NCBI RefSeq assembly: GCF_014642875.1
Contig: NZ_BMJC01000002.1
Coordinates: forward strand, 558,001-622,000
DNA: 64,000 nucleotides
Direction: 5' to 3'
Source of the DNA: Puia dinghuensis
Lineage (GTDB): Bacteria; Bacteroidota; Bacteroidia; Chitinophagales; Chitinophagaceae
Below are positions 8,385 to 17,946 of the stretch, one piece after another. Position 1 is the stretch's first letter; each line of letters starts with the position of its first letter. The notes beneath the pieces are model-generated. The model saw only the letters and a list, made by a program, of their open reading frames with translations, searched no databases and had not been told where the DNA came from. A program made the position numbers and the translations under genes.

Positions 8385-9632
8385 TTAATGTTGAAAGGCA
8401 GGGGTAGCCGCTGTTGGGTCGTGTTTGTAGCGGAATACCAGGGGGAAGGTGATACCCAGCGCGAGGGCGTAGGCTGCGAAGGTCAGCCAGATGCTGTGCC
8501 AGTCCTTTACGCCATCTGTGGTAAAATAGTCGACGACCCGCCCGCTGATATAGGTGCCGATCCAGGCGCCAAAGCCATTGGTCATCAGCATGAAGAGTCC
8601 CTGGGCACTGGCCCTGATCTTTATATCGGCTTCCCGTTCGACGAAGAGAGAGCCGGAGATATTGAAGAAATCGAAGGCCATGCCATAGACGATCATGGAA
8701 AGTACGAGAAAGGGCAGGCCACTACCGGGGTTGCCGATGCCGAAGAGGCCAAAGCGGAAGACCCAGGCGAAGATGCTCATGATCATCACCTGCTTGATGC
8801 CAAACCTGCGCAGGAAGAAGGGGATGGTGAGGATAAACAGCGTTTCGGATATCTGTGAGATGGAGATGAGCAGAACGGAATGACGCACTCCAAAGGAATC
8901 GGCGTAGCGGGCATCACGGGCGAAATCGTTGAGGAAACCGCTGGCGAAGGCATTGCTGATCTGCAGGGCGAAGCCAAGCAGCATGGCGTAGATGAAGAAG
9001 ATGAGCATCTTTCTTCGCCTGAACAGGGTGAAGGCGTCGAGACCGAGTGAAGAGGCGAAGCTGCGTTTGGTGTTGGGGACGGGTGCACATGGAGGCATCG
9101 TGAAGGCATAGATGGCCAGGATGACGCCGGCGCCGGCGCTGATGTATAGTTGCAGAGGGCTGAGGCTGCACCCGGTGAGGTCGACCAGCCACATCGCACA
9201 AACGAAACCCACTGTTCCCCATACGCGGATGGGGGGAAAGTCTTTGATGACGCTGAGATGCTTTCTTTCGAGGATGATATAGGAGACGGTGTTATTGAGC
9301 GCGATGGTGGGCATGAAGAAGAAGGAGTTGAGCAGCATCGCGACGTAGAAGGTACCGTAGTCATGGAGGGTAGAGGCCCAGATGAGCATGCCGGCGCCGA
9401 TGAAATGGCAGAGTCCGAGTACGCGTTCGGCATTGAGCCATCGATCGGCCACGATGCCAAAGAGCGCAGGGGTGAAGATGGAGGCGATGCCCATGGTACC
9501 ATAGATGCTTCCTACTTGTACGCCATTGAAATGCAGAACATTGAACATATATCCGCCAAGGGAGATGAGCCAGGCGCCCCAGACGAAGAATTCGAGGAAG
9601 TTCATTACAATGAGGCGGAATTTGATACTCAT
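8385..9632 (-). CDS. MFS transporter, nucleoside:H+ symporter (NupG/XapB-like) family
   Basis: The 415-residue protein has twelve hydrophobic segments and begins MSIKFRLIVMNFLEFFVWGAWLISLGGYM, which is characteristic of the nucleoside/H+ symporter branch of the major facilitator superfamily. FGIVADRWLNAERVLG corresponds to the MFS loop between helices 2 and 3. In Bacteroidota such permeases often occur in sugar loci, so the substrate may be a nucleoside, sugar or sugar acid. It is the first gene of the minus-strand series and is divergent from mqnE across about 66 bases. Confidence 0.88.
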   Translation of the reverse strand: MSIKFRLIVMNFLEFFVWGAWLISLGGYMFNVLHFNGVQVGSIYGTMGIASIFTPALFGIVADRWLNAERVLGLCHFIGAGMLIWASTLHDYGTFYVAMLLNSFFFMPTIALNNTVSYIILERKHLSVIKDFPPIRVWGTVGFVCAMWLVDLTGCSLSPLQLYISAGAGVILAIYAFTMPPCAPVPNTKRSFASSLGLDAFTLFRRRKMLIFFIYAMLLGFALQISNAFASGFLNDFARDARYADSFGVRHSVLLISISQISETLFILTIPFFLRRFGIKQVMIMSIFAWVFRFGLFGIGNPGSGLPFLVLSMIVYGMAFDFFNISGSLFVEREADIKIRASAQGLFMLMTNGFGAWIGTYISGRVVDYFTTDGVKDWHSIWLTFAAYALALGITFPLVFRYKHDPTAATPAFQH

Positions 9633-9672
9633 GCGATGCTTTATATAATTAGTACAAGAATGGAAGATACAG

Positions 9673-9680
9673 TATTTTTG
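9673..9680 (+). promoter_or_regulatory. Bacteroidota -7 box (TATTTTTG) of mqnE
   Basis: A perfect TAnnTTTG box lies 18 bases before the ATG at 9699. It rules out the in-frame ATG at 9660 and all starts further upstream, because they would lie before the transcription start. Confidence 0.65.
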
Positions 9681-9698
9681 CCTTTTAAATCACGGCAT

Positions 9699-10874
9699 AT
9701 GAATACCATGACAAAGGGATCGGATATTTTGTTGAAGACGACGGATAAGGACATACAGCGCATAGGCGAGAAGATAAATGCAGGGGAGCGGATCAGCCCG
9801 GAGGAAGGCATCCTGCTTTTTGAGAAGGGGTCCCTACCCTTTCTTGGCGCCCTGGCAAATGGGGTACGTGAGCGCCTGCACGGCAACAAAACGTATTTTA
9901 ATCGAAACTTCCATATAGAGCCAACCAACGTTTGTGTTTTCACCTGTAATTTCTGTTCCTATTCGCGGGTTTATTCGCACCGTGACGAGGGTTGGGAGCT
10001 GTCGCAGCAGCAGATGCTGGATATTGTCAGGAGTTATGACGGCAAGCCTGTAACGGAAGTGCATATCGTCGGCGGGGTTCATCCCAAGATGAATCTGGAG
10101 TTTTTTATCGAAGTGTTGCAGAAGATAAAGACGCACAGGCCCGACCTGCACATCAAGGGTTTTACGGCGGTAGAGCTGGATTATATGTTCCGCAAGGCAA
10201 AGCTGTCGATAGAGGAAGGAATGAAACGCCTCCATGCAGCCGGCCTTGATTCGATGCCAGGTGGCGGTGCGGAGATCTTCCACCCGGATGTGCGGAAGGT
10301 GATCTGTGCGGACAAGGTGGATGCCGATGGCTGGCTGGCTATCCATGAGACGGCGCACCGGCTGGGGATGCATACGAATGCGACGATGTTGTACGGGCAT
10401 ATCGAGACCTATGCGCATCGCATCGACCATATGAACCGGTTGCGCGAACTGCAGGACCGGACAAAGGGTTTCAACACCTTTATCCCGCTGAAATTCCGCA
10501 ACAAGGACAATGATATGAGTCATGTGCCCGAGTCGACGGTGGTGGAGGATATGAAGCTGTACGCGGTGGCGCGGCTGTATATGGATAATTTCCCGCATCT
10601 GAAAGCGTACTGGCCGATGCTGGGTAGACAGAATGCGCAGCTGACGCTGGCCTTTGGGGTGAATGATCTCGACGGCACCATCGATGATACGACGAAGATC
10701 TATTCGATGGCGGGCAGCGAGGAGCAGACGCCGAGTCTGTCGACGACGCAGCTGGTGTCGCTGATCAGGCAGGTGGGGCGGGAGCCGGTAGAGCGGGACA
10801 CCCTGTATAACGAGATCAGGAATTACAAGGATGTCGATCTCGACCAGATGGCCCAGGACCCGAGTTTGAATTAG
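9699..10874 (+). CDS. mqnE: Aminodeoxyfutalosine synthase (radical SAM), menaquinone biosynthesis
   Basis: The 391-residue radical SAM enzyme carries the cluster motif CVFTCNFCSY (CxxxCxxC). It also has HIVGGVHPKM, GFTAVELDYM, LPGGGAEIF-like SMPGGGAEIFHPDVR and ATMLYGHIE, all typical of MqnE. MqnE adds the 3-enolpyruvate side chain of 3-[(1-carboxyvinyl)oxy]benzoate to the SAM-derived adenosyl radical in the futalosine route to menaquinone, in the cytoplasm. The start is set by the promoter box just upstream; the ATG at 9708 is also possible. It ends two bases from the convergent permease gene. Confidence 0.95.
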   Translation: MNTMTKGSDILLKTTDKDIQRIGEKINAGERISPEEGILLFEKGSLPFLGALANGVRERLHGNKTYFNRNFHIEPTNVCVFTCNFCSYSRVYSHRDEGWELSQQQMLDIVRSYDGKPVTEVHIVGGVHPKMNLEFFIEVLQKIKTHRPDLHIKGFTAVELDYMFRKAKLSIEEGMKRLHAAGLDSMPGGGAEIFHPDVRKVICADKVDADGWLAIHETAHRLGMHTNATMLYGHIETYAHRIDHMNRLRELQDRTKGFNTFIPLKFRNKDNDMSHVPESTVVEDMKLYAVARLYMDNFPHLKAYWPMLGRQNAQLTLAFGVNDLDGTIDDTTKIYSMAGSEEQTPSLSTTQLVSLIRQVGREPVERDTLYNEIRNYKDVDLDQMAQDPSLN

Positions 10875-10876
10875 CC

Positions 10877-13264
10877 CTATTCCGATCGCAGGCTGCGGCT
10901 AGGGTTGGCTGTGGCGCTTTTTATGGCCTGGAAGCTGATAGTAAGGATGGTGATTACAAGGGCGACTGCACCTGCCACCAAAAAGACGCCGGGGCCGATG
11001 GTGATGCGATACGAATATTTTTGCAGCCAGTTGTGGAGAAAGTAGTAGGCCAGGGGCGACGCCACGATACAACTGATCGCTACGAGCACGATAAAATCCC
11101 TGGTAAGGAGGAGCCATAAATGGGTGACAGAGGCGCCCAGCACTTTGCGGATACCGATCTCCCGGGTCCGTTGTTCTGCCATATAGGCTGAAAGGCCAAA
11201 TAATCCCAGACAGGAAATGAAGATGGCCAGTCCGGCAAAGAGCCCGGCAAGGCTTCCCACCAATACTTCAAGTTGAAATTTCTGCGCATAGCTTTCGTCG
11301 GCAAAATGATAGAGGAAGGGATAGGCGGGGTTGTACCGGTTGAAGAGCGGTGCGATCTTCTGCATCGCCTCGTGCATATCTGCATTGGGCGCAAGGCGGA
11401 AGGCGAGGTTCCCGGCATTTGGGTCATAGACGAACATCGTAGGCTCGGCGGGTTGGAAGGGTGACAGCATAAGCGCGTCCTTTACGACACCAATGACCTT
11501 TATCTTTTTATCATGATCGTACATCGTGATCGTCTGGCCGAGCGGATCTTTATAGCGCATGCGTTTTACCGCGGATTCGTTCAAAATAACATTGAGGCTG
11601 TCGGCCGCGAGATTGCCGGAGAAATTTTTGCCGGCGACGAAGGGTATGCCGAGGGTGCTGAAATAATCATCGGCAATGTCGACCTCCGCGAGGCCGAGGG
11701 TTTCGGCGGGGATCTGGCCGCTCCAGGCTTTTATACCCGACCAGGACCAGAGCTCGTTGACCGGGCTGGAAGACATTGTTGCCGATGTTACGAGCCGGGT
11801 AGCGAGAAGATCGCTCTTCAGGACAGCGTAATTACGATTGAGATCGATGCTGCCGTCGATGAGGACGAGGCGGTTGGCGTCGTAGCCGGCGGGGCGTGCC
11901 TTGACATATTGCACCTGACGATAGATGAGCAGGGTGCCGATGATGAGGGCGACGCCACAGGTGAACTGGAGGACGACGAGCGCCTTTCGCGGAAGAGTGG
12001 CGGCGCGGCCCGCTCGGGCCGCGCCTTTAAGCACTATTACCGGTCGAAAGGAGCTGAGGAATAACGCAGGACGACTGCCGGCAAGCAGGCCGGTAGCAAA
12101 AATGTACACCGCCATGACGCCCCAGAAGACGAGGCTTTCATAAGGGATGTGGATGCTGCACCTGGTGAGTATATTGAAGGCGGGAATAGCCAATTGGGTC
12201 AGGGTTATGGCCATGAACCCGGCGACAAAGGTGATGACCAGCGACTCGACAAGAAACTGGACGATGATGTCCCTGCGCTGCGAGCCGATGGCTTTGCGAA
12301 CCCCAACCTCCCGTGCGCGTTTTTCGCTGCGGGCAGTGGCTAAGTTCATGAAGTTGATGCAGGCTATGAGCAGGACGAGTGCGCCGATGAGGCTGAACAG
12401 CCGCACATATTCGATGAAACCGCCGTCCTGGCGGCCGTCTTTAAAGTCAGAGAAGAGGTGCCAGTCGGTCATGGCCTGGCAGAAGATCTCCGCCTTGGCC
12501 TGCCGGTAGCCCTCAGGGTCATATTTTTTTACGATGGCTTTTAGTTTTGGTTCCACCTGGGCATAAGTGACGTTGGGCTGCAGCGCGACAAAGGTCTGGA
12601 AGGAGTTGTTGTCCCAGCTGCTGGTTTCGTAGGACCGTCGTACCCAGTCGTGGGTGGCCATGTAATAGCTGAAGGGGATGACGTAATTGAAGGTGAAGGT
12701 GGAATTGGGCGGGAGGTCGCGGATGACGGCCTTTACGATAAGGTCGTGCTGGTTGTCGACGCGGACGGCCTTGCCGAGGGCATCGGCGTTGCCGAAGAGT
12801 GAGCGGGCGGTGGATTCGGTGAGGACGATGGAATAGGTTTCCTTTAGGGCGGTGGTGAGGTCGCCTTTCAATACGGGATAGCGGAAGATGTTGAAGAAGT
12901 CCGTGTCGGCCTGGGCGCCGGCAAGGAAGAATTTCTTATCCCCCACCAGAAGGTCGTGATTGCCCATCCAGTCGGTGTGGGTGGCGTATCTTATTTCGGG
13001 AATTTCCTTACGGAGATCGATGGAAAGCGGCAGGGGGGTAGCCATCATCTCGCTTGTCTCGCCGTTGCGGTCGAAGCGAATATGCGCCTGGTAGACCTGT
13101 CGATAGCCAGGCAGAAAACGATCGAAAGAATACTGGTATTGTACCCAGAGGCCGATGAGGAGAGCGACGGCCATGCCGATAGCGAGGCCGAGTATATTGA
13201 GGGCGCTGTAGGCTTTGTTGCGTTGGAGGTTGCGCCAGGCGGTGAGGAAGTAATTGCGGAACAT
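10877..13264 (-). CDS. MacB/FtsX-type ABC transporter permease
   Basis: The 795-residue protein has the duplicated layout common in Bacteroidota. An N-terminal helix (ALNILGLAIGMAVALLIGLW) is followed by a MacB-like periplasmic domain and three helices with the FtsX signature CINFMNLATARSEKRAREVGVRKA. A second periplasmic domain and a last helix trio follow (LGLFGLSAYMAEQRTREIGIRKVLGA). Such permeases act with a separate ATPase in mechanotransmission or efflux, not classic import; no ATPase gene is adjacent. It is a paralogue of the gene at 60121-62547. Its regulation is not visible. Confidence 0.92.
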   Translation of the reverse strand: MFRNYFLTAWRNLQRNKAYSALNILGLAIGMAVALLIGLWVQYQYSFDRFLPGYRQVYQAHIRFDRNGETSEMMATPLPLSIDLRKEIPEIRYATHTDWMGNHDLLVGDKKFFLAGAQADTDFFNIFRYPVLKGDLTTALKETYSIVLTESTARSLFGNADALGKAVRVDNQHDLIVKAVIRDLPPNSTFTFNYVIPFSYYMATHDWVRRSYETSSWDNNSFQTFVALQPNVTYAQVEPKLKAIVKKYDPEGYRQAKAEIFCQAMTDWHLFSDFKDGRQDGGFIEYVRLFSLIGALVLLIACINFMNLATARSEKRAREVGVRKAIGSQRRDIIVQFLVESLVITFVAGFMAITLTQLAIPAFNILTRCSIHIPYESLVFWGVMAVYIFATGLLAGSRPALFLSSFRPVIVLKGAARAGRAATLPRKALVVLQFTCGVALIIGTLLIYRQVQYVKARPAGYDANRLVLIDGSIDLNRNYAVLKSDLLATRLVTSATMSSSPVNELWSWSGIKAWSGQIPAETLGLAEVDIADDYFSTLGIPFVAGKNFSGNLAADSLNVILNESAVKRMRYKDPLGQTITMYDHDKKIKVIGVVKDALMLSPFQPAEPTMFVYDPNAGNLAFRLAPNADMHEAMQKIAPLFNRYNPAYPFLYHFADESYAQKFQLEVLVGSLAGLFAGLAIFISCLGLFGLSAYMAEQRTREIGIRKVLGASVTHLWLLLTRDFIVLVAISCIVASPLAYYFLHNWLQKYSYRITIGPGVFLVAGAVALVITILTISFQAIKSATANPSRSLRSE

Positions 13265-13390
13265 GGTAGGCTGCGTTGGTTATCATTACGAGGACCAAAG
13301 CGATGCCGGATTTGCTGTCAACTGGTTTTCAGCCGATTAGGTTGGCGGGAAGGCGGGAAATTGTGCGGATTCGATACATCGGGTGTACGA

Positions 13391-14188
13391 TCAACGAAGC
13401 CGGCGCAAAAACGAGCCGAGCGCGTTGTTAAATTCCGTAGGGGATTCCATGTTGGGCAGGTGGCCGGCACCGTTGATGACGACGAGGCCGGCGTTGGGAA
13501 TGTTATCACTCATGAGACGCGCGACGGGTATGGGTGTAAAGAAGTCTTCGGAGCCGACGATGATGAGGGAAGGGACCGTGATGGCGGGGAGGATGGCGGT
13601 GTGATCGCGGCGAAGGGCCCTACCCTTGTGGGCCGCGGCGGCGCCTTCAGGGCGTGTAGCGGACATCATTTTGTAGAGCGGGTTGTAGACGGCGGGGTTT
13701 TGCAAGGAGGCGTTAGCGATGTATTTGTGGATGGTTTCGTCGGTGTGTTTTATCATGCCTGTTTTTAGGATTTGTTCGGCTGTCTCCAGGCGGCGGGCGG
13801 CGGATTCAGCCGTTTCGCCGCGGGCATCGGAGTCGACGATAACGAGGGCGGTGAACCGATGCGGGATGAGCCTGTAGAGATCGAGCACGATCTGCCCGCC
13901 CATGGAAAGGCCGATGAAGGCGGCTTTTTCGATGTTGAGTTCGTCGAGAAGATGAATGATGTCGAGGGCCATTTCGTCGAGCAGGACGCGGGGTGTAGTC
14001 ACGTCTGTCTCGCCATAGCCGCGGAGGTCGGGAAGGATGAGGCGGTAGTCGTTTTTAAAGTGAGCAACCTGTTCGCTCCACATCGTACGATTGAACGGAT
14101 GGCCGTGGATGAAGACGAGAGGGGCGCCATTGGGTTGGCCGAGATCGTCGTAGGCAAGGCTTATGCCTCTGATGGATGTTACCGGCAT
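13391..14188 (-). CDS. Alpha/beta-fold hydrolase
   Basis: The 265 residues show a complete alpha/beta hydrolase: oxyanion motif FIHGHPFN, nucleophile elbow GLSMGG (Ser), acid in IIVGSEDFFTP, and catalytic His in INGAGHLPNMESP. The order and spacing fit the 3-oxoadipate enol-lactonase/esterase branch. The substrate is unknown, and no aromatic-degradation genes are nearby. No signal peptide is visible, so it is probably cytoplasmic. It precedes the permease by 126 bases on the same strand. Confidence 0.88.
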   Translation of the reverse strand: MPVTSIRGISLAYDDLGQPNGAPLVFIHGHPFNRTMWSEQVAHFKNDYRLILPDLRGYGETDVTTPRVLLDEMALDIIHLLDELNIEKAAFIGLSMGGQIVLDLYRLIPHRFTALVIVDSDARGETAESAARRLETAEQILKTGMIKHTDETIHKYIANASLQNPAVYNPLYKMMSATRPEGAAAAHKGRALRRDHTAILPAITVPSLIIVGSEDFFTPIPVARLMSDNIPNAGLVVINGAGHLPNMESPTEFNNALGSFLRRLR

Positions 14189-14283
14189 GAAAGTGGTTTT
14201 GCTTGCGGGGCAAAGTTAAGAGCATCGTACATGCCAGAACAGATGCAGAAATGCGATTTTCGGGTAGATCAGATGTTGGTGAT

Positions 14284-15213
14284 CTAGAACTTACACCTAA
14301 CACCCAGTGTCCAGAAAAAGGTATTACCGAGTTTCTCTACTGTCTTCTTGTTCGAGACGGACCCGGTGGAGTAGACGGTATGTACATCGACAATTGCGGG
14401 GTTCACCGGAATGGCATACGTAGGGGTGAAGCTGAAGGTAAATTTTCTGACGGTATAGCTCAGGGGCAGGCTGGCTTCATAATCGAGCATGCGAAAGGTT
14501 CCGGCATCCTGAACAGTGCCGGTGATCTTTTCGGTTCCGGTTATGATTTTGGTACCACTGCGCTTTTTGAACCGCCTTTGTTGGAAATAGCTGTCATAGA
14601 AATTCAGCGTGCTGGCATTGGCCATAAAGGTGGGGGTAATCCTCAATTTATCGTTGCATGCTTCGAATTCATGCTCCAACCCAAAGGAGCCGTTGACGTC
14701 CGTGGTGGGACCGAAGTCCAGGCCGGTGGTGAGGGAGGGGGTGATAAATCCGAGATCGAGCTCGTTTCGATAGGACATAGAGAAGGTGATGCCGGATGTC
14801 ACACTTGTGCTCTGGCTGTTATAGAAATACTTCGTAGCGGTGAAGTCGCCGCTGTAAATACCGGCGTCAAAGGCATAGCCGCCTTCCAGGGTGAAGACAT
14901 CGATGCGGCTTTCCGTCGAATTATCCAGGTAAGCGGCCGAAGCAGAGAAATACATGCCTGACTTATGTTCATAAGTGATCGAGGGCATATAATATTGTAA
15001 TGCTTCAGAGTCCTTCCGGCCCATGTAGACATTGTTACTCTGGTAAGAGACTTCAGCCAGGAAGTGCGAGTGATGATGTGGTTTCGCGGGGTTGCCGGTC
15101 GCCGTTGTCGAGTCGTGTGCAGCCGCCGAAGTATCGGGGGATTGGGCCTGAAGACAGGATCCAATTATTGTAAAGGCGAAGAGCAGTAAAAGGGCGGGGT
15201 ACAATGTTTTCAT
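14284..15213 (-). CDS. Exported outer-membrane beta-barrel-like protein
   Basis: The 309 residues start with a signal peptide (to about LQAQ, residue 24). A short His-rich stretch (KPHHHSHF) follows, and then alternating amphipathic strands with many Tyr, Ser and Thr residues. The C-terminus ends in a phenylalanine after TLGVRCKF, as in outer-membrane barrels inserted by BAM. No specific family is recognised. It is the last open frame before a hairpin that separates it from the heptad-repeat gene. Confidence 0.78.
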   Translation of the reverse strand: MKTLYPALLLLFAFTIIGSCLQAQSPDTSAAAHDSTTATGNPAKPHHHSHFLAEVSYQSNNVYMGRKDSEALQYYMPSITYEHKSGMYFSASAAYLDNSTESRIDVFTLEGGYAFDAGIYSGDFTATKYFYNSQSTSVTSGITFSMSYRNELDLGFITPSLTTGLDFGPTTDVNGSFGLEHEFEACNDKLRITPTFMANASTLNFYDSYFQQRRFKKRSGTKIITGTEKITGTVQDAGTFRMLDYEASLPLSYTVRKFTFSFTPTYAIPVNPAIVDVHTVYSTGSVSNKKTVEKLGNTFFWTLGVRCKF

Positions 15214-15234
15214 CTTTAGCGTTTGGGCGAAAAA

Positions 15235-15269
15235 AACCCGGAACTACATTGCGTTGATAGTTCCGGGTT
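15235..15269 (-). terminator. Rho-independent terminator after the heptad-repeat gene
   Basis: The arms at 15235-15246 and 15258-15269 form a perfect 12-bp stem (AACCCGGAACTA) around an 11-base loop. On the minus strand it is followed by a run of T residues, and it starts 13 bases after the stop at 15282. Confidence 0.85.
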
Positions 15270-15281
15270 ATAATAAAGGGA

Positions 15282-15956
15282 TTAGTTGCTGGTGCTCTTG
15301 GCTTCCGTCTTGTCTTCTTTCAGATCGGCTTTATCGCTCTTGAGGTCTTTCTTGTCGTTTTTCAGATCTTTCTTGTCCTTGGACAAATCTGTCTTGTCAT
15401 TTTTCAGATCCTTCCGGTCTTTGGACAGATCTGATTTGTCTTTGGAGAGATCCTGCTTGTCCTTAGAGATGTCCTTGTGGTCGGCGGAGAGGTCTTTGGC
15501 ATCCTTGTTCCGGTCGGTACGGTCAGCGGAAAGGTCTTTTTTGTCGGCATTGATGTCCTTTTGCTCCTGGGCCGCGGCTTCATAGTTGTGATCCTTTACA
15601 TCTTCATTGCGCGCTTTACGGTCATTGCTCAGGTCGGTCTTGTCCTTTTGGATGTCGGTGTTGTCCTTGTTCAGGTCTTTCCTGTCAGCGGTTGCATCCT
15701 GGCGATCTTTGTTGAGGTCTTGCTTGTCGGAAGTAATATCTTTTTTGTCTGTGGCAATGTCCTTGCGATCGTTAGAGATGTCCTGCTTGTCCGATGCGAT
15801 GTCTTTTTTATCGGCGGTGATATCCTTTTTGTCGTGATGGATATCCGCGCGATCGTGGTGGATGTCATGATGGACATGCGGGGGTTTCTGCGCCTGGGCC
15901 AGGGTGCCGATACTTAGCAGGGCCGCTACAAGGATGGTTGCTTGCGTTTTCATCAC
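15282..15956 (-). CDS. Exported Asp/Lys heptad-repeat protein
   Basis: The 224 residues have a signal peptide (to about AQAQ, residue 23) and a His-rich entry (HHDIHHDRADIHHDKKD). About 25 tandem heptads of the form D-[KR]-x-D-[IL]-x-x then run almost to the end, interrupted once around NYEAAAQEQ. Each heptad has one aliphatic residue and fixed Asp at positions 1 and 4, so the chain should be a highly charged helix or disordered, not a normal coiled coil. The His-Asp head could bind metal. I know no characterised family for it; periplasmic stress protection is only a guess. A terminator follows the gene. Confidence 0.85.
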   Translation of the reverse strand: MMKTQATILVAALLSIGTLAQAQKPPHVHHDIHHDRADIHHDKKDITADKKDIASDKQDISNDRKDIATDKKDITSDKQDLNKDRQDATADRKDLNKDNTDIQKDKTDLSNDRKARNEDVKDHNYEAAAQEQKDINADKKDLSADRTDRNKDAKDLSADHKDISKDKQDLSKDKSDLSKDRKDLKNDKTDLSKDKKDLKNDKKDLKSDKADLKEDKTEAKSTSN

Positions 15957-16138
15957 AGTGAATTTTAGAGGGTTTTTTAATGTGTTTTTAATATTCCTGA
16001 AGTTCGCTATATGAGAAGGCTGTGGAAAGGGAAAATTTAATCAGGAATGCGCGCTTAACAACCCATTAACAAATTCGGGCGGAAGCAATTGAAGAACAAG
16101 CGGGCGAATGGGAGAAAATTCCCGGCGTTTGGCGCGGC

Positions 16139-17563
16139 TCAGCATTCGCTGAGGCCGAGGGGTATCTGAACGGCGAGGCCGCCGTCGGAAGTCTCTTTGT
16201 ATTTGCTGTTCATGTCCTGGGCGGTGTGCCACATCGTCTGGATGACGGCGTCAAGAGAGACCTTGGCGTAGTCCGGGGTGCTTTGGAGGGCGAGTTGCGA
16301 GGCAGTGATTGCTTTTATGGCTCCCATGGTGTTGCGTTCGATGCAGGGTATCTGGACGAGGCCGCCGATGGGGTCGCAGGTGAGGCCGAGGTGGTGCTCC
16401 ATAGCAATCTCGGCGGCCATCATGGCCTGGCGCTGGGAGCCGCCTACACATTCGGTGAGGCCCGCGGCGGCCATAGCGGAGCTGACGCCGATCTCTGCCT
16501 GGCAGCCACCCATGGCGGCGGAGATGGTGGCGCCTTTCTTGAAGATGCTGCCGATCTCGGAGGCGGTGAGGATAAACTGGAGGATCTTTTCTTCTTTATA
16601 ACCGTCACAAAAGATGACGAAATATTGCAGGACGGCGGGGATGACGCCGGCGGCGCCATTGGTGGGGGCGGTGACGACGCGGCCAAAGGAGGCGTTCTCT
16701 TCGTTGACGGCGAGAGCGAAGCAGCTGACCCAGTCGAGGGTATATTTGAAGCTGTTGCCACCGTTGCGGATGGCCTGTATCCAGGTATCGAAATCGTGGT
16801 AGCTGTTGTTACCGATGAGGCGGCGGTTGAGAGCAGCGGCGCGGCGCTGGACGTGGAGGCCGCCGGGGAGCATGCCTTCGGAATGGCAACCGCGGTAGAT
16901 GCAGTCGCGCATCACTGACCAGATGCGGTGGACACCGGCGCGGGTCTCTGCTTCGGGCCGCCATGCGGTTTCGTTCTCCATGACGATGTCGTTGATGGAC
17001 ATACCGGTCTTGCGGCACCAGTGGAGAAGATCGGCATTTGTGTCGATAGGGAAAGGCAGCTGGACGGCAGTCCCGGTAGCTGAGTCATCGCCTTCTTTTT
17101 TTACGAAGCCGCCGCCGATGGAGTACCAGGTCTCGGCGAGCTGCCGGCCGTCCTGCCATTCGGCGAGGAAGGTCATGGCGTTGGGGTGGTACGGCAGGGT
17201 TTCGGAATAGAGGAAGGCGATGTCGGTGGCAGGGTCGAAAGTGATGAGCTTTGTCCCCCGGATATTGAGTTGTTTTTGGTTCTTTATGGCATCAATGGCG
17301 GGGGTGATGTTGCCGGGGTCGAAGGTGACGGGGTCTTCGCCGGCGAGGCCGAGCTGGATAGCGATGTCGGTGCCGTGGCCTTTGCCGGTCTTTGCGAGGC
17401 TGCCGTAGAGGAGCACCTTTACGGAGGTGAGGCGGTCGAGGCCTTTGGATTGGAGGGTGTCGGTGAAGCGTTGGGCGGCGCGCCAGGGGCCGAGGGTATG
17501 GGAGCTGGAAGGGCCGACACCTATTTTAAACATGTCGAATACGGAGATGCTTTCGTGTGGCAA
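16139..17563 (-). CDS. sdaA: L-serine ammonia-lyase (iron-sulfur, single chain)
   Basis: The 474-residue enzyme deaminates L-serine to pyruvate in the cytoplasm. The start [22 protein letters not shown] is the classic beta-domain entry. The alpha domain holds the cluster cysteines in [11 protein letters not shown] and [16 protein letters not shown], and [13 protein letters not shown] lies near the C-terminus. The start codon is TTG at 17563, supported by a perfect -7 box (TAACTTTG) 17 bases upstream. An ATG at 17533 would lose conserved residues. Both domains are fused, as usual for the single-chain enzyme. Confidence 0.95.
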   Translation of the reverse strand: MPHESISVFDMFKIGVGPSSSHTLGPWRAAQRFTDTLQSKGLDRLTSVKVLLYGSLAKTGKGHGTDIAIQLGLAGEDPVTFDPGNITPAIDAIKNQKQLNIRGTKLITFDPATDIAFLYSETLPYHPNAMTFLAEWQDGRQLAETWYSIGGGFVKKEGDDSATGTAVQLPFPIDTNADLLHWCRKTGMSINDIVMENETAWRPEAETRAGVHRIWSVMRDCIYRGCHSEGMLPGGLHVQRRAAALNRRLIGNNSYHDFDTWIQAIRNGGNSFKYTLDWVSCFALAVNEENASFGRVVTAPTNGAAGVIPAVLQYFVIFCDGYKEEKILQFILTASEIGSIFKKGATISAAMGGCQAEIGVSSAMAAAGLTECVGGSQRQAMMAAEIAMEHHLGLTCDPIGGLVQIPCIERNTMGAIKAITASQLALQSTPDYAKVSLDAVIQTMWHTAQDMNSKYKETSDGGLAVQIPLGLSEC

Positions 17564-17580
17564 GATAGATGGGTTTTGGG

Positions 17581-17588
17581 CAAAGTTA
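17581..17588 (-). promoter_or_regulatory. -7 box TAACTTTG of sdaA
   Basis: A perfect TAnnTTTG box sits 17 bases before the TTG start. The preceding CACC is also shared with the promoter of the gene at 17947-18357, giving CACCTAACTTTG in both. Confidence 0.6.
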
Positions 17589-17696
17589 GGTGGTTGCGCT
17601 TATTGGGCGAACTAATGGGTTGGCATTAAAAAATTTTGAAGATTTTTTAATTTTCTTGCAGCAATCCCGGGTAAGGGGTTGTCTAATTACAGGGAC

Positions 17697-17704
17697 TATT
17701 TTTG
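17697..17704 (+). promoter_or_regulatory. -7 box TATTTTTG on the plus strand in a gene-free interval
   Basis: A perfect TAnnTTTG match in the 383-base gap between sdaA and the next gene. It faces a plus-strand terminator 211 bases downstream, with no open reading frame between them. A TTG 15 bases upstream may serve as the -33 element, although the spacing is short. Confidence 0.5.
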
Positions 17705-17710
17705 ACGAAA

Positions 17711-17944
17711 GGGGAAATAAGAGGATATGCTTCCGACGTAAGAGATTGATTATCTAATAGTTTACCTTCTTTTCATCCAAATCTAACCTTATCGATGGCT
17801 GACATCTGCAGGATTTCCCTGTTGATAATCCATCCCCGAAATTCATCGCTTCTTCCATCCCTGATTTAGATATACATCTGCTTGATGTGCAGTAACCATG
17901 AACTACCTGCTAAGAGCCCTGGTCTAATACCGGGGCTTTTTTTT
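17711..17944 (+). ncRNA. Candidate small non-coding RNA (about 230 nt)
   Basis: The interval runs from a perfect Bacteroidota -7 box to a strong terminator and contains no convincing reading frame. It has internal hairpin potential, for instance CTGC-TTGATGT-GCAG near 17879. Size, position and lack of coding fit a regulatory RNA; 6S RNA is one option by size alone, and I could not match a family. Both neighbouring genes are on the other strand, so the terminator cannot serve them. Confidence 0.45.
17915..17944 (+). terminator. Rho-independent terminator, plus strand
   Basis: AGCCCTGGT pairs with ACCGGGGCT (one T-G pair) around a CTAAT loop, followed by eight T residues. The T tract exists only on the plus strand, so the terminated transcript runs rightward. 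Confidence 0.75.
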
Positions 17945-17946
17945 GC

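Noticed and set aside
17711-17944. tmRNA, SRP RNA or RNase P RNA as identity of the small RNA candidate
   Set aside because: There is no tRNA-like end with T arm, no SRP tetraloop helix and no RNase P core; only an unassigned RNA is supported.
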